Assembly: GCF_900111565.1 (NCBI RefSeq)
Contig: NZ_FOIK01000004.1
Location: 124,001-188,000, forward strand
From: Paenibacillus sp. NFR01
Lineage (GTDB): Bacteria; Bacillota; Bacilli; Paenibacillales; Paenibacillaceae
Length of the DNA stretch: 64,000 bases
Direction: 5' to 3'
Both the position numbers and the translations under genes were made by a program. Shown here in pieces: positions 16,770 to 25,081 of the stretch (position 1 is its first letter; each line of letters begins with the position of its first letter). Below the pieces are notes generated by a model, which ran no database searches, was not told where the DNA came from, and saw only the letters and a program-made list of their open reading frames with translations.

Positions 16770-17852
16770 TTAGTATCCGCTTCGCGTCGGGAAGATTCGC
16801 TCCACCATGACGCGGAATTCATGGGCAAAGCCTCTCAGCGGATGGCCTGCGCGAAACTCATCCGCGTAATAGTTTGCCCGTTCCACGAAATCCGGGTTGG
16901 CGGATACGTAGACATTTTCAATCCGCGCGTCTGCCCGTTTTACCTCATCGGCGATTTTATCCTTCAACCCTTGGGTAACATCGCTGGTGTTATTCGTTTG
17001 CGTTCCGGTTCCGCTATAAGGCGTCACGCTGCGGATCCCCATGCCGGCGCTGGTGCTTGGGCGGGTTCCGGCATAACGGCCGCTCATTCCGCGGTCTCCG
17101 CTATAAATGCTGTTTCCCCCATTCCCCGTAAAAGCGCCCGGATTGGTCAACGCGGTTCCGCCTACGGTTCCCGTACCCGTATAGTTTCCGGGAATGCCTG
17201 TCATCGAACCCCCGGTTCCGGTCATTCCCGGCGTTCCGGTCACGGAGCCGCGGTCTCCGATCATGCCCGTCGTGCCGTTTTGGCCGGTCGTTCCTGTCAT
17301 TCCGGTCGTTCCGGTCGTTCCGGTCGTTCCGGTCGTTCCGGTCGTTCCTGTCGTTCCTGTCATTCCGTTCATGCCCGTCATTCCGTTCATGCCTGTCATT
17401 CCGTTCATTCCTGTCATTCCGTTCATTCCGGTTCCATTCATGCCAGTCGCACCCTTCAAGCCGGCCGTTTCGCTTGCAACGTTCAGACGCTCCAGTGCAG
17501 GGTTCAGGCTGCCTGGATTGCGATCCGTGAAGCTTTGGGCATGAATTCCCCCGCGCGCATCGTCCAGCGTTACGGCAACATAGGCGCTTTTACCGGCTAC
17601 CATTACATTTGCCGTCCGCACCTCCGGCATCGCCGCTACACGATCCGCAAGCTTTTGGCTCACCTCCATTTTATTGAATGAGGCGTCCCGGTCGACAGCA
17701 TTTGCATTCAGCCGGGTTCCGTCCATCCCCCGTACCGAATTGGTTTGAACGTTGCCGCTGGCGGAATTATTATTGTTTCCGCAGCCTGTGATGCTCACCA
17801 TGCCGAGCAGCAATGCGGCGGATACAGACATGCTTATTTTTGATCGAAGCAT
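16770..17852 (-). CDS. YhcN/YlaJ-family sporulation lipoprotein split by a collagen-like insert
   Basis: A 360-residue lipoprotein with lipobox-type MVSITGC (Cys 24). Residues 55-100 (ASFNKMEVSQKLADRVAAMPEV, then VMVAGKSAYVAVTL) match the first half of a YhcN/YlaJ domain. Residues 290-355 (DVTQGLKDKIADEVKRADAR, then VYVSANPDFVERANYYADEF) match its second half. Between them lies a Gly-x-y low-complexity region, residues 134 to about 225, with tandem GMTGMN and GTT units and then looser GTG-rich sequence. YhcN proteins reside in the spore and affect germination. The insert could form a collagen-like triple helix or a flexible, glycosylatable Thr-rich stalk. It is monocistronic, with a terminator downstream. 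Confidence 0.8.
   Translation of the reverse strand: MLRSKISMSVSAALLLGMVSITGCGNNNNSASGNVQTNSVRGMDGTRLNANAVDRDASFNKMEVSQKLADRVAAMPEVRTANVMVAGKSAYVAVTLDDARGGIHAQSFTDRNPGSLNPALERLNVASETAGLKGATGMNGTGMNGMTGMNGMTGMNGMTGMNGMTGTTGTTGTTGTTGTTGTTGMTGTTGQNGTTGMIGDRGSVTGTPGMTGTGGSMTGIPGNYTGTGTVGGTALTNPGAFTGNGGNSIYSGDRGMSGRYAGTRPSTSAGMGIRSVTPYSGTGTQTNNTSDVTQGLKDKIADEVKRADARIENVYVSANPDFVERANYYADEFRAGHPLRGFAHEFRVMVERIFPTRSGY
17279..17430 (-). repeat. 9- and 18-bp microrepeats encoding Gly-x-y triplets
   Basis: A run of GTCGTTCCG-type 9-mers is followed by CCGTTCATTCCTGTCATT-type 18-mers on the plus strand. It encodes GTT and GMTGMN units in the lipoprotein at 16770-17852, and its copy number is likely to vary between strains. 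Confidence 0.85.
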
Positions 17853-18061
17853 CGTTGTCCTCCCTCTCTTAAAAAAAGATAAATGTATGGCTTAACGACC
17901 TTAGCATAGCCCTCGGCCGGTCAAGCTATCCTGAAAGGATTTGGAACGGATAGGCTCCGGTATTCACGCCTGGCTGCTTCGCGGCGTATTGTATAGAATA
18001 GGCCGCCCCTCCGGGCAGAACGACAGTTTTCACCCGGGGTACAGTCAGGAGGACGAAATCC

Positions 18062-19132
18062 ATGAAGGTTTTGTTTACGTTTTATCTACCGAGCGGCGGA
18101 GTGGAAACGCTAAACAGATTGCGCTGTGAAAGCCTTGCTCGCAGCGGCATCGAGGCTCATGTTTTGTATACCATGCCGGGCACTTCCAGCCCGAATGCTA
18201 CCAGCTTCCCGGTCTTTTATGCCCCCGGCAACAGCGATCTGAAGGCTGTGCTAGATTCCCACCGCTACGATGCCATCATTGTGACCTCGGACTATTTCAT
18301 GCTTGAACGCATTCGCCAGCTCGGGTACGGCGGCGTGCTGTTATACGAATCGCAGGGGCTTGGCACGTATACCGAAGCGGAAAGCACCATAACCGAAGCC
18401 ATTCCCTATCTGCGGGCATACTGCAATGCGGTGCTGATTCCGCCAACTACCCATTTACTGGAAATGTTTATATCGATCTGCCCCTGGCTGCATCGCTTTG
18501 TCATCCCCAATCTTGTCGATGTCCAGACCTTCCAGTTCGTTCCCGGTGAAGCCCCCCATGACCCGGTCATCGCCTGGGTCGGCCGGCTGGAGAGCAACAA
18601 GAACTGGAAAGAATATCTGCGGATTGCCCACCGCATCCGGCAGCACCAACCGGCGCTGCATCTCTGGATGTTCCATGATCCGTCGCTAGCCTCGGAGGAC
18701 CAGAAACGGCAGTTCGAGCAGGAGCTGGATACACTGGGGCTTCGGGACCGTCTCATTGTGTTTACCAACATCCCCAATACGGCCATGCCGCTGTATTATT
18801 CCTCCATTGCGCTTTCCGGAGGTTTTCTGCTGTCGACTTCCATTACCGAGGGGTTCGGATATGCGGTGGCGGAAGCCATCTCCTGCACCTGTCCCGTAGT
18901 CAGCTCGGATTCGGACGGCGTCCGCTCCTTTATCGTCCATAACATTAGCGGCAAATTTTATCCGCTCGGCGACGTGGACGCGGCAGTGAGGGAAGCGCTG
19001 GAGCTGATGGAGAATCAGGAGATGCGTGCATCGATCCGGCATATGGGCAGGCTGCACATGACAGCCCGTTTCGGCTCCGATCAATATGCCGTGTCGTTTC
19101 GCGAAATGATGAACTTTTTTTCGATCTTTTAA
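18062..19132 (+). CDS. Family 1/4-type glycosyltransferase
   Basis: A 356-residue GT-B fold enzyme. The C-terminal nucleotide-sugar domain has WVGRLESNKNWKEYLRIA at its start and the EX7E-type motif in TEGFGYAVAEA. The acceptor-side domain is recognisable from MKVLFTFYLPSGGVETLNRL. There is no signal or membrane segment, so it should act in the cytoplasm. It lies apart from the minus-strand glycosyltransferase series, facing it tail to tail across a terminator, but probably belongs to the same glycan pathway. Sugar and acceptor cannot be predicted. Confidence 0.85.
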   Translation: MKVLFTFYLPSGGVETLNRLRCESLARSGIEAHVLYTMPGTSSPNATSFPVFYAPGNSDLKAVLDSHRYDAIIVTSDYFMLERIRQLGYGGVLLYESQGLGTYTEAESTITEAIPYLRAYCNAVLIPPTTHLLEMFISICPWLHRFVIPNLVDVQTFQFVPGEAPHDPVIAWVGRLESNKNWKEYLRIAHRIRQHQPALHLWMFHDPSLASEDQKRQFEQELDTLGLRDRLIVFTNIPNTAMPLYYSSIALSGGFLLSTSITEGFGYAVAEAISCTCPVVSSDSDGVRSFIVHNISGKFYPLGDVDAAVREALELMENQEMRASIRHMGRLHMTARFGSDQYAVSFREMMNFFSIF

Positions 19133-19135
19133 GCA

Positions 19136-19167
19136 AAAACCTCCGGGCCCGTGGCCGCGGAGGTTTT
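19136..19167. terminator. Bidirectional terminator
   Basis: AAAACCTCCG pairs with CGGAGGTTTT around a GC-rich loop. There is a T-run on the plus side and A/T-rich sequence on the minus side. It separates two convergent glycosyltransferase genes. Confidence 0.85.
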
Positions 19168-19198
19168 TTGAATCATCGAATGCCAAGGGCACCCGTGA

Positions 19199-20236
19199 TT
19201 AGGGATGATGCGATTTGATCTCGTACAGATGATTTTTAAAGATTTGCGCGCTCCGCTCCCAGCTAAAGGCGTAGGAATCGTGTTCGCCCTTGTCGGCCAG
19301 GCGCTGGCGGAGTTTTTTGTCGCGGATTAGTGTAATAGCGTCGGCAGCCAAACGGTTTTCATGCCGGTAGGACATCAGGCAGTTATGCCCGTGCTTGCAG
19401 TATTCCTGATTGCCCCCGGCATACAGCGTGACCAAAGCGGCTCCGCAGCGCATCGCCTCCAGTCCCGGGAGCGAACCGGAATCGAACAGGCTGGAGCTGA
19501 CAAAAATATCGGTTTCGTTGTAGTAATAACAGAGCTCGACATCATCGGCCGGCGTGCGGATCTGGAATCGGGTGTCATACAGCAGAGCTTGCAGCGCCGG
19601 TGAATCGGCAAGCTCCGAAGGAGGAACAATGAGGCGCAGCTGCGCTTCCGGGCAGACTTCCTTAACCCGTACAAGCTGATCCAACAAATAGTCCTGTTCG
19701 CGGTGTTCGGAAAAGCCCCCCTCCGGCTTCCGCATCATCGCCGATACGATCAGGCCCGGTCCCCGCTCGCGCAGGCGTTGATTAGTAAAAAGGGTGTCGA
19801 CGCCGATCGGAACGATCCTGCCTTTAACCCCATGGTTGAGCCGGATCGTATCCTGCTGCCAATGGGACAACACCATCAGCTGGCAGGGAATATTATAGGA
19901 AGCGAAGGATGTGCTGTTATCGGGCAAAAACGTCGGCTCGTAGCAGAGCGACAGCCGGACATGCAGCCCCTTGCCCTGGCTGCTGGCCTGCTGCGAAACC
20001 GGAACGGTCGTATAGTAATTGGAGACGATCATATCCCCGTAGGGAAAGTCATCCGCGGTAAGGCTCGGGGCTGCGCTGTAAATGATCGGACAGCGAAGCT
20101 CGTACTCCACAGCGCTTTCCGGCGGCATCAGCACCGTGACTTCAAAGCCGTTTCCCTCCAGACGGTTCGCAAGCTCCACCAGCATCCGCTGAGCCCCACC
20201 TCGGGACAGTGTCAGAATCGGAAACGTAATCTTCAT
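19199..20236 (-). CDS. GT4-type glycosyltransferase, last gene of the glycan operon
   Basis: A 345-residue GT-B enzyme. The N-terminal domain begins MKITFPILTLSRGGAQRMLVE, the usual glycine-rich donor-side loop. The C-terminal domain has LFDSGSLPGLEAMRCGAALVTL, where the first residue of the common EX7E motif is Asp instead of Glu. ATG 20236 overlaps the stop of the preceding gene as ATGA and has GGAGG seven bases upstream; the longer frame to 20389 is rejected. It is the last gene of an eleven-gene minus-strand series that starts at 30098. Donor and acceptor are unknown. Confidence 0.85.
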   Translation of the reverse strand: MKITFPILTLSRGGAQRMLVELANRLEGNGFEVTVLMPPESAVEYELRCPIIYSAAPSLTADDFPYGDMIVSNYYTTVPVSQQASSQGKGLHVRLSLCYEPTFLPDNSTSFASYNIPCQLMVLSHWQQDTIRLNHGVKGRIVPIGVDTLFTNQRLRERGPGLIVSAMMRKPEGGFSEHREQDYLLDQLVRVKEVCPEAQLRLIVPPSELADSPALQALLYDTRFQIRTPADDVELCYYYNETDIFVSSSLFDSGSLPGLEAMRCGAALVTLYAGGNQEYCKHGHNCLMSYRHENRLAADAITLIRDKKLRQRLADKGEHDSYAFSWERSAQIFKNHLYEIKSHHP

Positions 20237-20955
20237 CGCCTGGCCTCCTTTCTCAGCAGCTGGTTCAGCGTCGCGAAATGTGTGGCCTGTACCATGCGGA
20301 TTTCCATGGCTTGCGCTTCGCCGTGCTGCAAGGAGCCCATTTCCGGATGAATGCGGTAATCCAGCAGCGGTTCGGGAATGTAGGCCCATTCATAATGCGG
20401 CAGCACACGCAGCCACAAGTCGTAATCCTGGGTGTACAGCAGGCTTTCATTGAAAATACCGACCCTGCTGAACACGCTCATCTCCATCAGTACGGTGCTG
20501 CCGTTGACCGGACAGCCCGTCATCATCGTCTGAATCTGATGGACTTTCCCGGAAAACGGCGTGCTGACCGGATCCGGATACCGCTGGCCCGCCCCGGTAA
20601 TATAGCAGTATCCGGTATGGCAGAACTTCGTTCCGGTCTGCTCCAGCAGCGCCATTTGCCGGCTGATTTTATCCGGGTAAAAAAGATCGTCGGCGCTGAG
20701 CCAGGCAAAATGCGTCCCGCTTGCCGCACGGATGCCGGCATTCAGCGCCGAAGCGGTGCCGCCGTTGGCCTTGCGGATATACACGATCCGATCCCTGTAC
20801 GGGTCCAGCTTCTCGGTGTAACGCGTTGATCCGTCATCCACGACGACAATCTCGATTTGGGGATAGGTCTGGGACAGCACGCTTTCCACTGCCAAATCCA
20901 CATAAACGCAGTTATAAAAAGGGATGACCACGCTCACCTTGGCCTTTCGCTTCAT
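20233..20955 (-). CDS. GT2-family glycosyltransferase
   Basis: A 240-residue GT-A fold enzyme. It has VSVVIPFYNCVYVDLAVESV at the start, the UDP-binding VVVDDGS, the conserved ANGGTASALNAGI, and the metal-binding pair in LSADDLFYPDK. It strongly resembles the neighbouring enzyme at 21593-22309 in size and in motif spacing, so the two are probably a local duplication acting on successive sugars. The ribosome site GGAGG stands directly ahead, and it overlaps the next gene by four bases. Confidence 0.9.
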   Translation of the reverse strand: MKRKAKVSVVIPFYNCVYVDLAVESVLSQTYPQIEIVVVDDGSTRYTEKLDPYRDRIVYIRKANGGTASALNAGIRAASGTHFAWLSADDLFYPDKISRQMALLEQTGTKFCHTGYCYITGAGQRYPDPVSTPFSGKVHQIQTMMTGCPVNGSTVLMEMSVFSRVGIFNESLLYTQDYDLWLRVLPHYEWAYIPEPLLDYRIHPEMGSLQHGEAQAMEIRMVQATHFATLNQLLRKEARR

Positions 20956-20984
20956 GCCGCCGCCTCCTTTCTTCGAGAGTGTTG

Positions 20985-21560
20985 CTACACGGTCTTGCAG
21001 GCAAGCAGCGCATCCACCGGCTCATGCTCTTCACCGAATGCTTTGCGGAAGGCCGGGTTCTCGGCGTGATGGTAACCCTTCAGCACGGTCACTTCGTAGC
21101 CCAGCGCCACCAGCTCTTCCGGTTCCCACCCGCTGTTATGCTTTTGGTAATATTCGCCGTTCAGGCCGAAATGGTCCGTGCCTTCCTGCGGGAAGAACCC
21201 GCGCGGCGTAAAGACCGCCACGCGGTTGTTCGAGAGCATTTCCGCCTTTTGCAGCAGATCGAGTCCTTCCGGTTTGGAGAAATGTTCGAGCGAGTCGATC
21301 AGCGTCACAGCCGAGAAGGTTTTGGGTAAAAACAGCCGGTCGATATGCATGGCATTGGCGTGTACCGGGATGATATGCGGAGCGGTATATTTGCGCTGAA
21401 GCAGATACGGACGGTGAACGTCCAGCCCGAGAACGACATCCGCTTCGTATTGTTCCAGCAGGGTGCCGGTACCGCAGCCGACATCCAGGATGCTCGCGCA
21501 GAATTTCAAATGCTTAAGCAGCAAGGGCATAAAGTCGTTTACAGCAATTTCGCGGTACAT
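20985..21560 (-). CDS. SAM-dependent methyltransferase
   Basis: A 191-residue class I methyltransferase. The SAM-binding motif is ILDVGCGTGTLLEQY (about residues 25-39), followed by VVLGLDVHRPYL for the acidic ribose-binding region and VTLIDSLEHFSKPEG for motif post-I/IV. Sandwiched between two GT2 genes in one operon, it most likely methylates a sugar of the same surface glycan, as O-methylation often caps such chains. The start is ATG 21560, eight bases after GGAGG; an upstream GTG at 21569 overlaps the ribosome site and is less likely. Confidence 0.85.
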   Translation of the reverse strand: MYREIAVNDFMPLLLKHLKFCASILDVGCGTGTLLEQYEADVVLGLDVHRPYLLQRKYTAPHIIPVHANAMHIDRLFLPKTFSAVTLIDSLEHFSKPEGLDLLQKAEMLSNNRVAVFTPRGFFPQEGTDHFGLNGEYYQKHNSGWEPEELVALGYEVTVLKGYHHAENPAFRKAFGEEHEPVDALLACKTV

Positions 21561-21592
21561 GCATGTCACCTCCCTATTCGCCGATGTCCTTG

Positions 21593-22309
21593 TCAGCCGC
21601 CCATCGCGGCGATCATGGCACGGAGCGCCGCATGATAGCGGGCTTGGGTTACCGCCACCTCGGCCATGATCGTATCGAAATGCTTGATCGTTCCCATGCC
21701 TTCATGCCTGCGGTACGCCGTCAGCGACTGATTGAGCATCACCGGCGGGTAGCCGTTCAGGATGGCCCGGAACCACAAATCATAGTCATGCGTGTAGGGC
21801 AGCGATTCGTCGAACAGGCCGATGGCACCGAAGATCTCCCGCTTGAACATCACCGTGCAGCCGTTGATCGGATTGCCCTGCAGGAAGCAGCGGAGATAAT
21901 CCAGATGATTCGAAAAGACGGCAGACGCGTTCATTTCGGTGACCTGGGAGGCGCTATTGATAAAGTTAAAGTTCGTATAGGAGATCATCAGCCGGTGTTC
22001 TTCCATAAAGGACACCTGATTGCGGAGCTTGTCAAAATAGAACATGTCATCCGAGCTGAGCCAGGCGACATAATCGCCGGTGGCATGGCGGATGCCGTGA
22101 TTCAGCGCGGAGGCGGTGCCGCCGTTGCTTTTGCCCAAATAATGAATGCGGCTCATGTAGGGTACGATCCGCTCGGCATGCATATAGGAGCCGTCGTCGA
22201 CGACGATGATTTCATAGGGCAGCCAAGACTGGGTTAAGGCGCTGTTCAGCGCCTGTTCAATGTAGGGGCAGTTGTAGAACGGGATGATGATCGATACTTT
22301 CGGGGTCAT
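21593..22309 (-). CDS. GT2-family glycosyltransferase
   Basis: A 238-residue GT-A enzyme with VSIIIPFYNCPYIEQALNSA, VVDDGS, SNGGTASALNHGI and the metal-binding SSDDMFYFDK. It is paralogous to the enzyme at 20233-20955: both share the order FYNC, GGTASALN, DD and an internal GCPVNGSTV/GNPINGCTV segment. Its start overlaps the stop of the preceding epimerase gene by four bases (ATGA). It acts in the cytoplasm on an unknown lipid-linked or protein acceptor. Confidence 0.9.
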   Translation of the reverse strand: MTPKVSIIIPFYNCPYIEQALNSALTQSWLPYEIIVVDDGSYMHAERIVPYMSRIHYLGKSNGGTASALNHGIRHATGDYVAWLSSDDMFYFDKLRNQVSFMEEHRLMISYTNFNFINSASQVTEMNASAVFSNHLDYLRCFLQGNPINGCTVMFKREIFGAIGLFDESLPYTHDYDLWFRAILNGYPPVMLNQSLTAYRRHEGMGTIKHFDTIMAEVAVTQARYHAALRAMIAAMGG

Positions 22310-23289
22310 GAACTCCTTCCTTTCCTGCCGGCTCTGTAATACTCCATAATATCCGCCAGCGATTGATCCAGTGTCATCCCGGGCCGCCAGCCCAGGGATT
22401 CCGCACTTTCTTCTTCAGGCGAACTCTCGGCCGCCTGCGGCGTTTCGGAGCGGGCCGAAGCGCCGGCATCCCCGCCCCAATCCATCTGCACCTCCGTCTG
22501 CGCCAGCGCCAGCATCTTCTCGGCGATGCCGCCCAGCTCGCGCATCGTTCCGGAGTCGATGCGGTAGACTCTGCCGGGTTCGCCGGCACACAGGATGCAG
22601 TCGTACGCCCTGACCGCGTCGCGCACATCGAGAAAGTCGCGCCGGGCATACCGGGAAGACAGGCTGAAGATCGGCAAGGCGCCCCCGGAGGCCGCAGCGT
22701 CTTCGCTGCGCACGATATGCTGCGCCAGCAGCGAGCAGAAGCCGGTAGAAGGTCCGGGGCCAATCAGATTGCACGGCTCGGCGAGCAGCACCGGCTGCTT
22801 GAACAGCATGCCCCAGGCCAGCGAGACGAGCGCTTCCAGCGTTTTGCTTAAGGAGTAGGGATGCGGGGGGCCGGCGTCCACGCCGGGCCGGTATTTCAAC
22901 CGCGAGCCGGCGACCAGAATCCGCCGGGCCGGCGCGCCGCGCAGCGCCTCCAGCAAATACAGCGTCGCCATCACGTTGGCTTCCATGTAGTGCAGCGGAT
23001 CTTTCCACGACTCCGGAACCGAATTGCGGCCGGCCAGATGCAACACCTCTTGCGGACGGACTTCTTCGACCATCCGCTGCACCGCCGCACGGTCGGACAG
23101 ATCGCAGGCGTACTCGCGCACGCCTGCGGGGAAAATGCCGCCGTCCGCCGACGGTTCCCGCACGGCGGCGGTCACCTCGGCTCCAAGCCCGTGAAAATAG
23201 CGGACCGCATGTCTTCCGGTAAACCCGGCCGCTCCGGTGACCAAAATGCGTCGGACCGCGGATTCATCCTTCAGGATAACTTCATCCAT
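22306..23289 (-). CDS. NAD-dependent epimerase/dehydratase (extended SDR)
   Basis: A 327-residue sugar-nucleotide-modifying enzyme. The Rossmann glycine motif is VTGAAGFTGRHAV, the active-site Tyr/Lys pair is in HPYSLSK, and LLEALRG and EANVMATLYLLEAL are typical of the family. It looks most like GDP-mannose 4,6-dehydratase or GDP-sugar reductase relatives, but the exact substrate is not clear. An acidic, low-complexity stretch occurs near residues 275-300. It starts inside the end of the preceding gene (19-base overlap). Confidence 0.8.
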   Translation of the reverse strand: MDEVILKDESAVRRILVTGAAGFTGRHAVRYFHGLGAEVTAAVREPSADGGIFPAGVREYACDLSDRAAVQRMVEEVRPQEVLHLAGRNSVPESWKDPLHYMEANVMATLYLLEALRGAPARRILVAGSRLKYRPGVDAGPPHPYSLSKTLEALVSLAWGMLFKQPVLLAEPCNLIGPGPSTGFCSLLAQHIVRSEDAAASGGALPIFSLSSRYARRDFLDVRDAVRAYDCILCAGEPGRVYRIDSGTMRELGGIAEKMLALAQTEVQMDWGGDAGASARSETPQAAESSPEEESAESLGWRPGMTLDQSLADIMEYYRAGRKGRSS

Positions 23290-24098
23290 GCCGCCAGCTC
23301 CTTCAGCATTTCCGGATATTCCGGAAGCCGGAAGCGGACATCGCTCCGGGTGTTAACCAGCGTCCGGTCCTGAACATGGTCTTCTTCCGGGACGATCTCG
23401 ACATCCCGTTTATCGAAGGCCTCCTGCATGTGCATGAGCAGCTCGTATTTGCTGAGCGGCCGGTGATGCGCGAGATGAATCAGCCCGGACACCTCCGGCG
23501 TAAGCAGCTCATCCACCGCCTTGGCCAGTTGAAGCGTGGTTACCCCGTTCCACATCACCCGGCGGTAACCGGCCACCTGCCCCTTTTGGGCCAGGAACCA
23601 TTCCATCAGGCCAATGCCGCCGGAGCGGATTTCCGGGCCGATGATCGAGGTGCGGATCGTGAGATGACCCGGCGCGCGGACTTCCCCGAGACTTTTGGTG
23701 ACGGCATAGACGGAAGTGCCGTCGGGAATGTCCTCCTCCGTGTACGCTCCCCGCGTACCTTCAAACACGCAGTCCGTGCTGATATGAATCAGCCTGGCCC
23801 CGCCCGCATCCGCCGCCCGCCGCAGCCGGTGCGGCAGGAAGCCGTTGACATGGTACGCGCCGATCCGGTCCTGCGCGGCGAACTGGTTGAGCACCCCCAT
23901 CGCGTTGATGATGACATGGGGCGATACCAGCTCCACCAGCTTCTCTACGCCGGCAATATCGTCGGCATCCACGTACAGCCCGCCCAGATCGCGCTTATCC
24001 CGGGTTGTGTGGAACACGTGATGTGTGCCCTGGCGGCGAAAATACGCCGCCAGCATGTGACCCGCCATTCCGTTTCCTCCGAGAATCAGCAGCTTCAT
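23271..24098 (-). CDS. RmlD-like sugar-nucleotide 4-reductase
   Basis: A 275-residue extended SDR of the dTDP-4-dehydrorhamnose reductase group. It begins MKLLILGGNGMAGHMLA and has ISTDCVFEG and the catalytic YAVTKSLGE. It lacks the C-terminal cupin domain of CapF/WbjC proteins, which are about 370 residues. With the CapE-like dehydratase and the UDP-GlcNAc 2-epimerase directly upstream, it matches the three-gene set WbvB-WbvR-WbvD known to make UDP-L-RhaNAc and UDP-L-QuiNAc. Its likely role is the 4-keto reduction step. It overlaps both neighbours. Confidence 0.8.
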   Translation of the reverse strand: MKLLILGGNGMAGHMLAAYFRRQGTHHVFHTTRDKRDLGGLYVDADDIAGVEKLVELVSPHVIINAMGVLNQFAAQDRIGAYHVNGFLPHRLRRAADAGGARLIHISTDCVFEGTRGAYTEEDIPDGTSVYAVTKSLGEVRAPGHLTIRTSIIGPEIRSGGIGLMEWFLAQKGQVAGYRRVMWNGVTTLQLAKAVDELLTPEVSGLIHLAHHRPLSKYELLMHMQEAFDKRDVEIVPEEDHVQDRTLVNTRSDVRFRLPEYPEMLKELAAWMKLS

Positions 24099-25081
24099 TG
24101 CAGGAACCCTCCCCGAATCAGAATGTTCTTGATTTCTTCCCGGTTCATGAGATGGTTCTCGGAGCTGAAGCTACCTAGAGCCACATGCGGATATACGCTG
24201 TAATGCTCCTTCAGCTCCGGCATGTTCAGGGTCGGCAGAATGACCAGGTACTGCTCGTCGTAGACGACGGTGGTCAGACTTTCAAAGTCGCTCATCAAAA
24301 TTTCATGGATTTTTTCGCCCGGGCGGATGCCGGCCTCGATGATGCTGACATCCTTTTTGCCGGAAGCCTCGATCAGCACCTGCGCCAGATCCAGGATGCG
24401 GCAGGTCGGCATCGTCATGACGAAGATTTCCCCGCCGATACTGACCTCCGACGCCTTGAACAGCAATGTGATCGCATCCCGAAGCGTAAAGAAAAAGCGG
24501 GTCATGTTCATATCCGTAATCCGCACCTGTCCCTTCTCGCGGATTTGCTTCATGAACAGGTGCACGACGCTGCCGTTGGTCCCAAGCACATTGCCGCCGC
24601 GGACGGTGACAAAGCGGGTGCCTGAGCCTACCAGGTTGGCGTAGACGAACAGCTTTTCGCCGATTGCTTTGGTCATGCCGTAGAAGTTGGACGGGTTGGC
24701 GGCTTTGTCGGTGGAGATGTAGATCGCTTTTTCGACATGGTTGGCAATGGCGGCTTCGATGACGTTCTGCGTGCCGACGACATTCGTCTTGAGTGCTTCG
24801 TACGGCTGGTCTTCGCAGACCGGCACATGCTTCAGCGCGGCCAGGTGGAAGATGTAATCGATGTCGCGGCAAGCCGTAACCAGCGCGTCCTTATCGCGGA
24901 TATCGCCGATGACAAAGGTCAGGCGCGGGTCTTCGAATTCGCGGCTCATCGCCACCTGGGCGGACTCGCTGCGGGAGAAAACGATGATTTCCTTTGGATT
25001 TTGCGGCAGCAGCTGCCGGATAAGCTCATGCCCCCAGGAACCGGTGCCGCCGGTAACCAGAATCCGTTTATTATTGAACAT
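24095..25081 (-). CDS. CapE/WbjB-like UDP-GlcNAc 4,6-dehydratase/5-epimerase
   Basis: A 328-residue polysaccharide-biosynthesis SDR of the FlaA1/CapE class. The NAD motif is VTGGTGSWGHELI, with ISTDKAANPSNFYGMTK carrying the active-site Tyr and Lys and VTVRGGNVLGTNGSVV typical of the group. It would turn UDP-GlcNAc into a 4-keto-6-deoxy sugar and invert C5 (and probably C3) toward the L-series. ATG 25081 is used because GGAGG lies eight bases before it. It overlaps the 2-epimerase gene by 11 bases upstream and the reductase gene by four downstream. Confidence 0.85.
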   Translation of the reverse strand: MFNNKRILVTGGTGSWGHELIRQLLPQNPKEIIVFSRSESAQVAMSREFEDPRLTFVIGDIRDKDALVTACRDIDYIFHLAALKHVPVCEDQPYEALKTNVVGTQNVIEAAIANHVEKAIYISTDKAANPSNFYGMTKAIGEKLFVYANLVGSGTRFVTVRGGNVLGTNGSVVHLFMKQIREKGQVRITDMNMTRFFFTLRDAITLLFKASEVSIGGEIFVMTMPTCRILDLAQVLIEASGKKDVSIIEAGIRPGEKIHEILMSDFESLTTVVYDEQYLVILPTLNMPELKEHYSVYPHVALGSFSSENHLMNREEIKNILIRGGFLQ

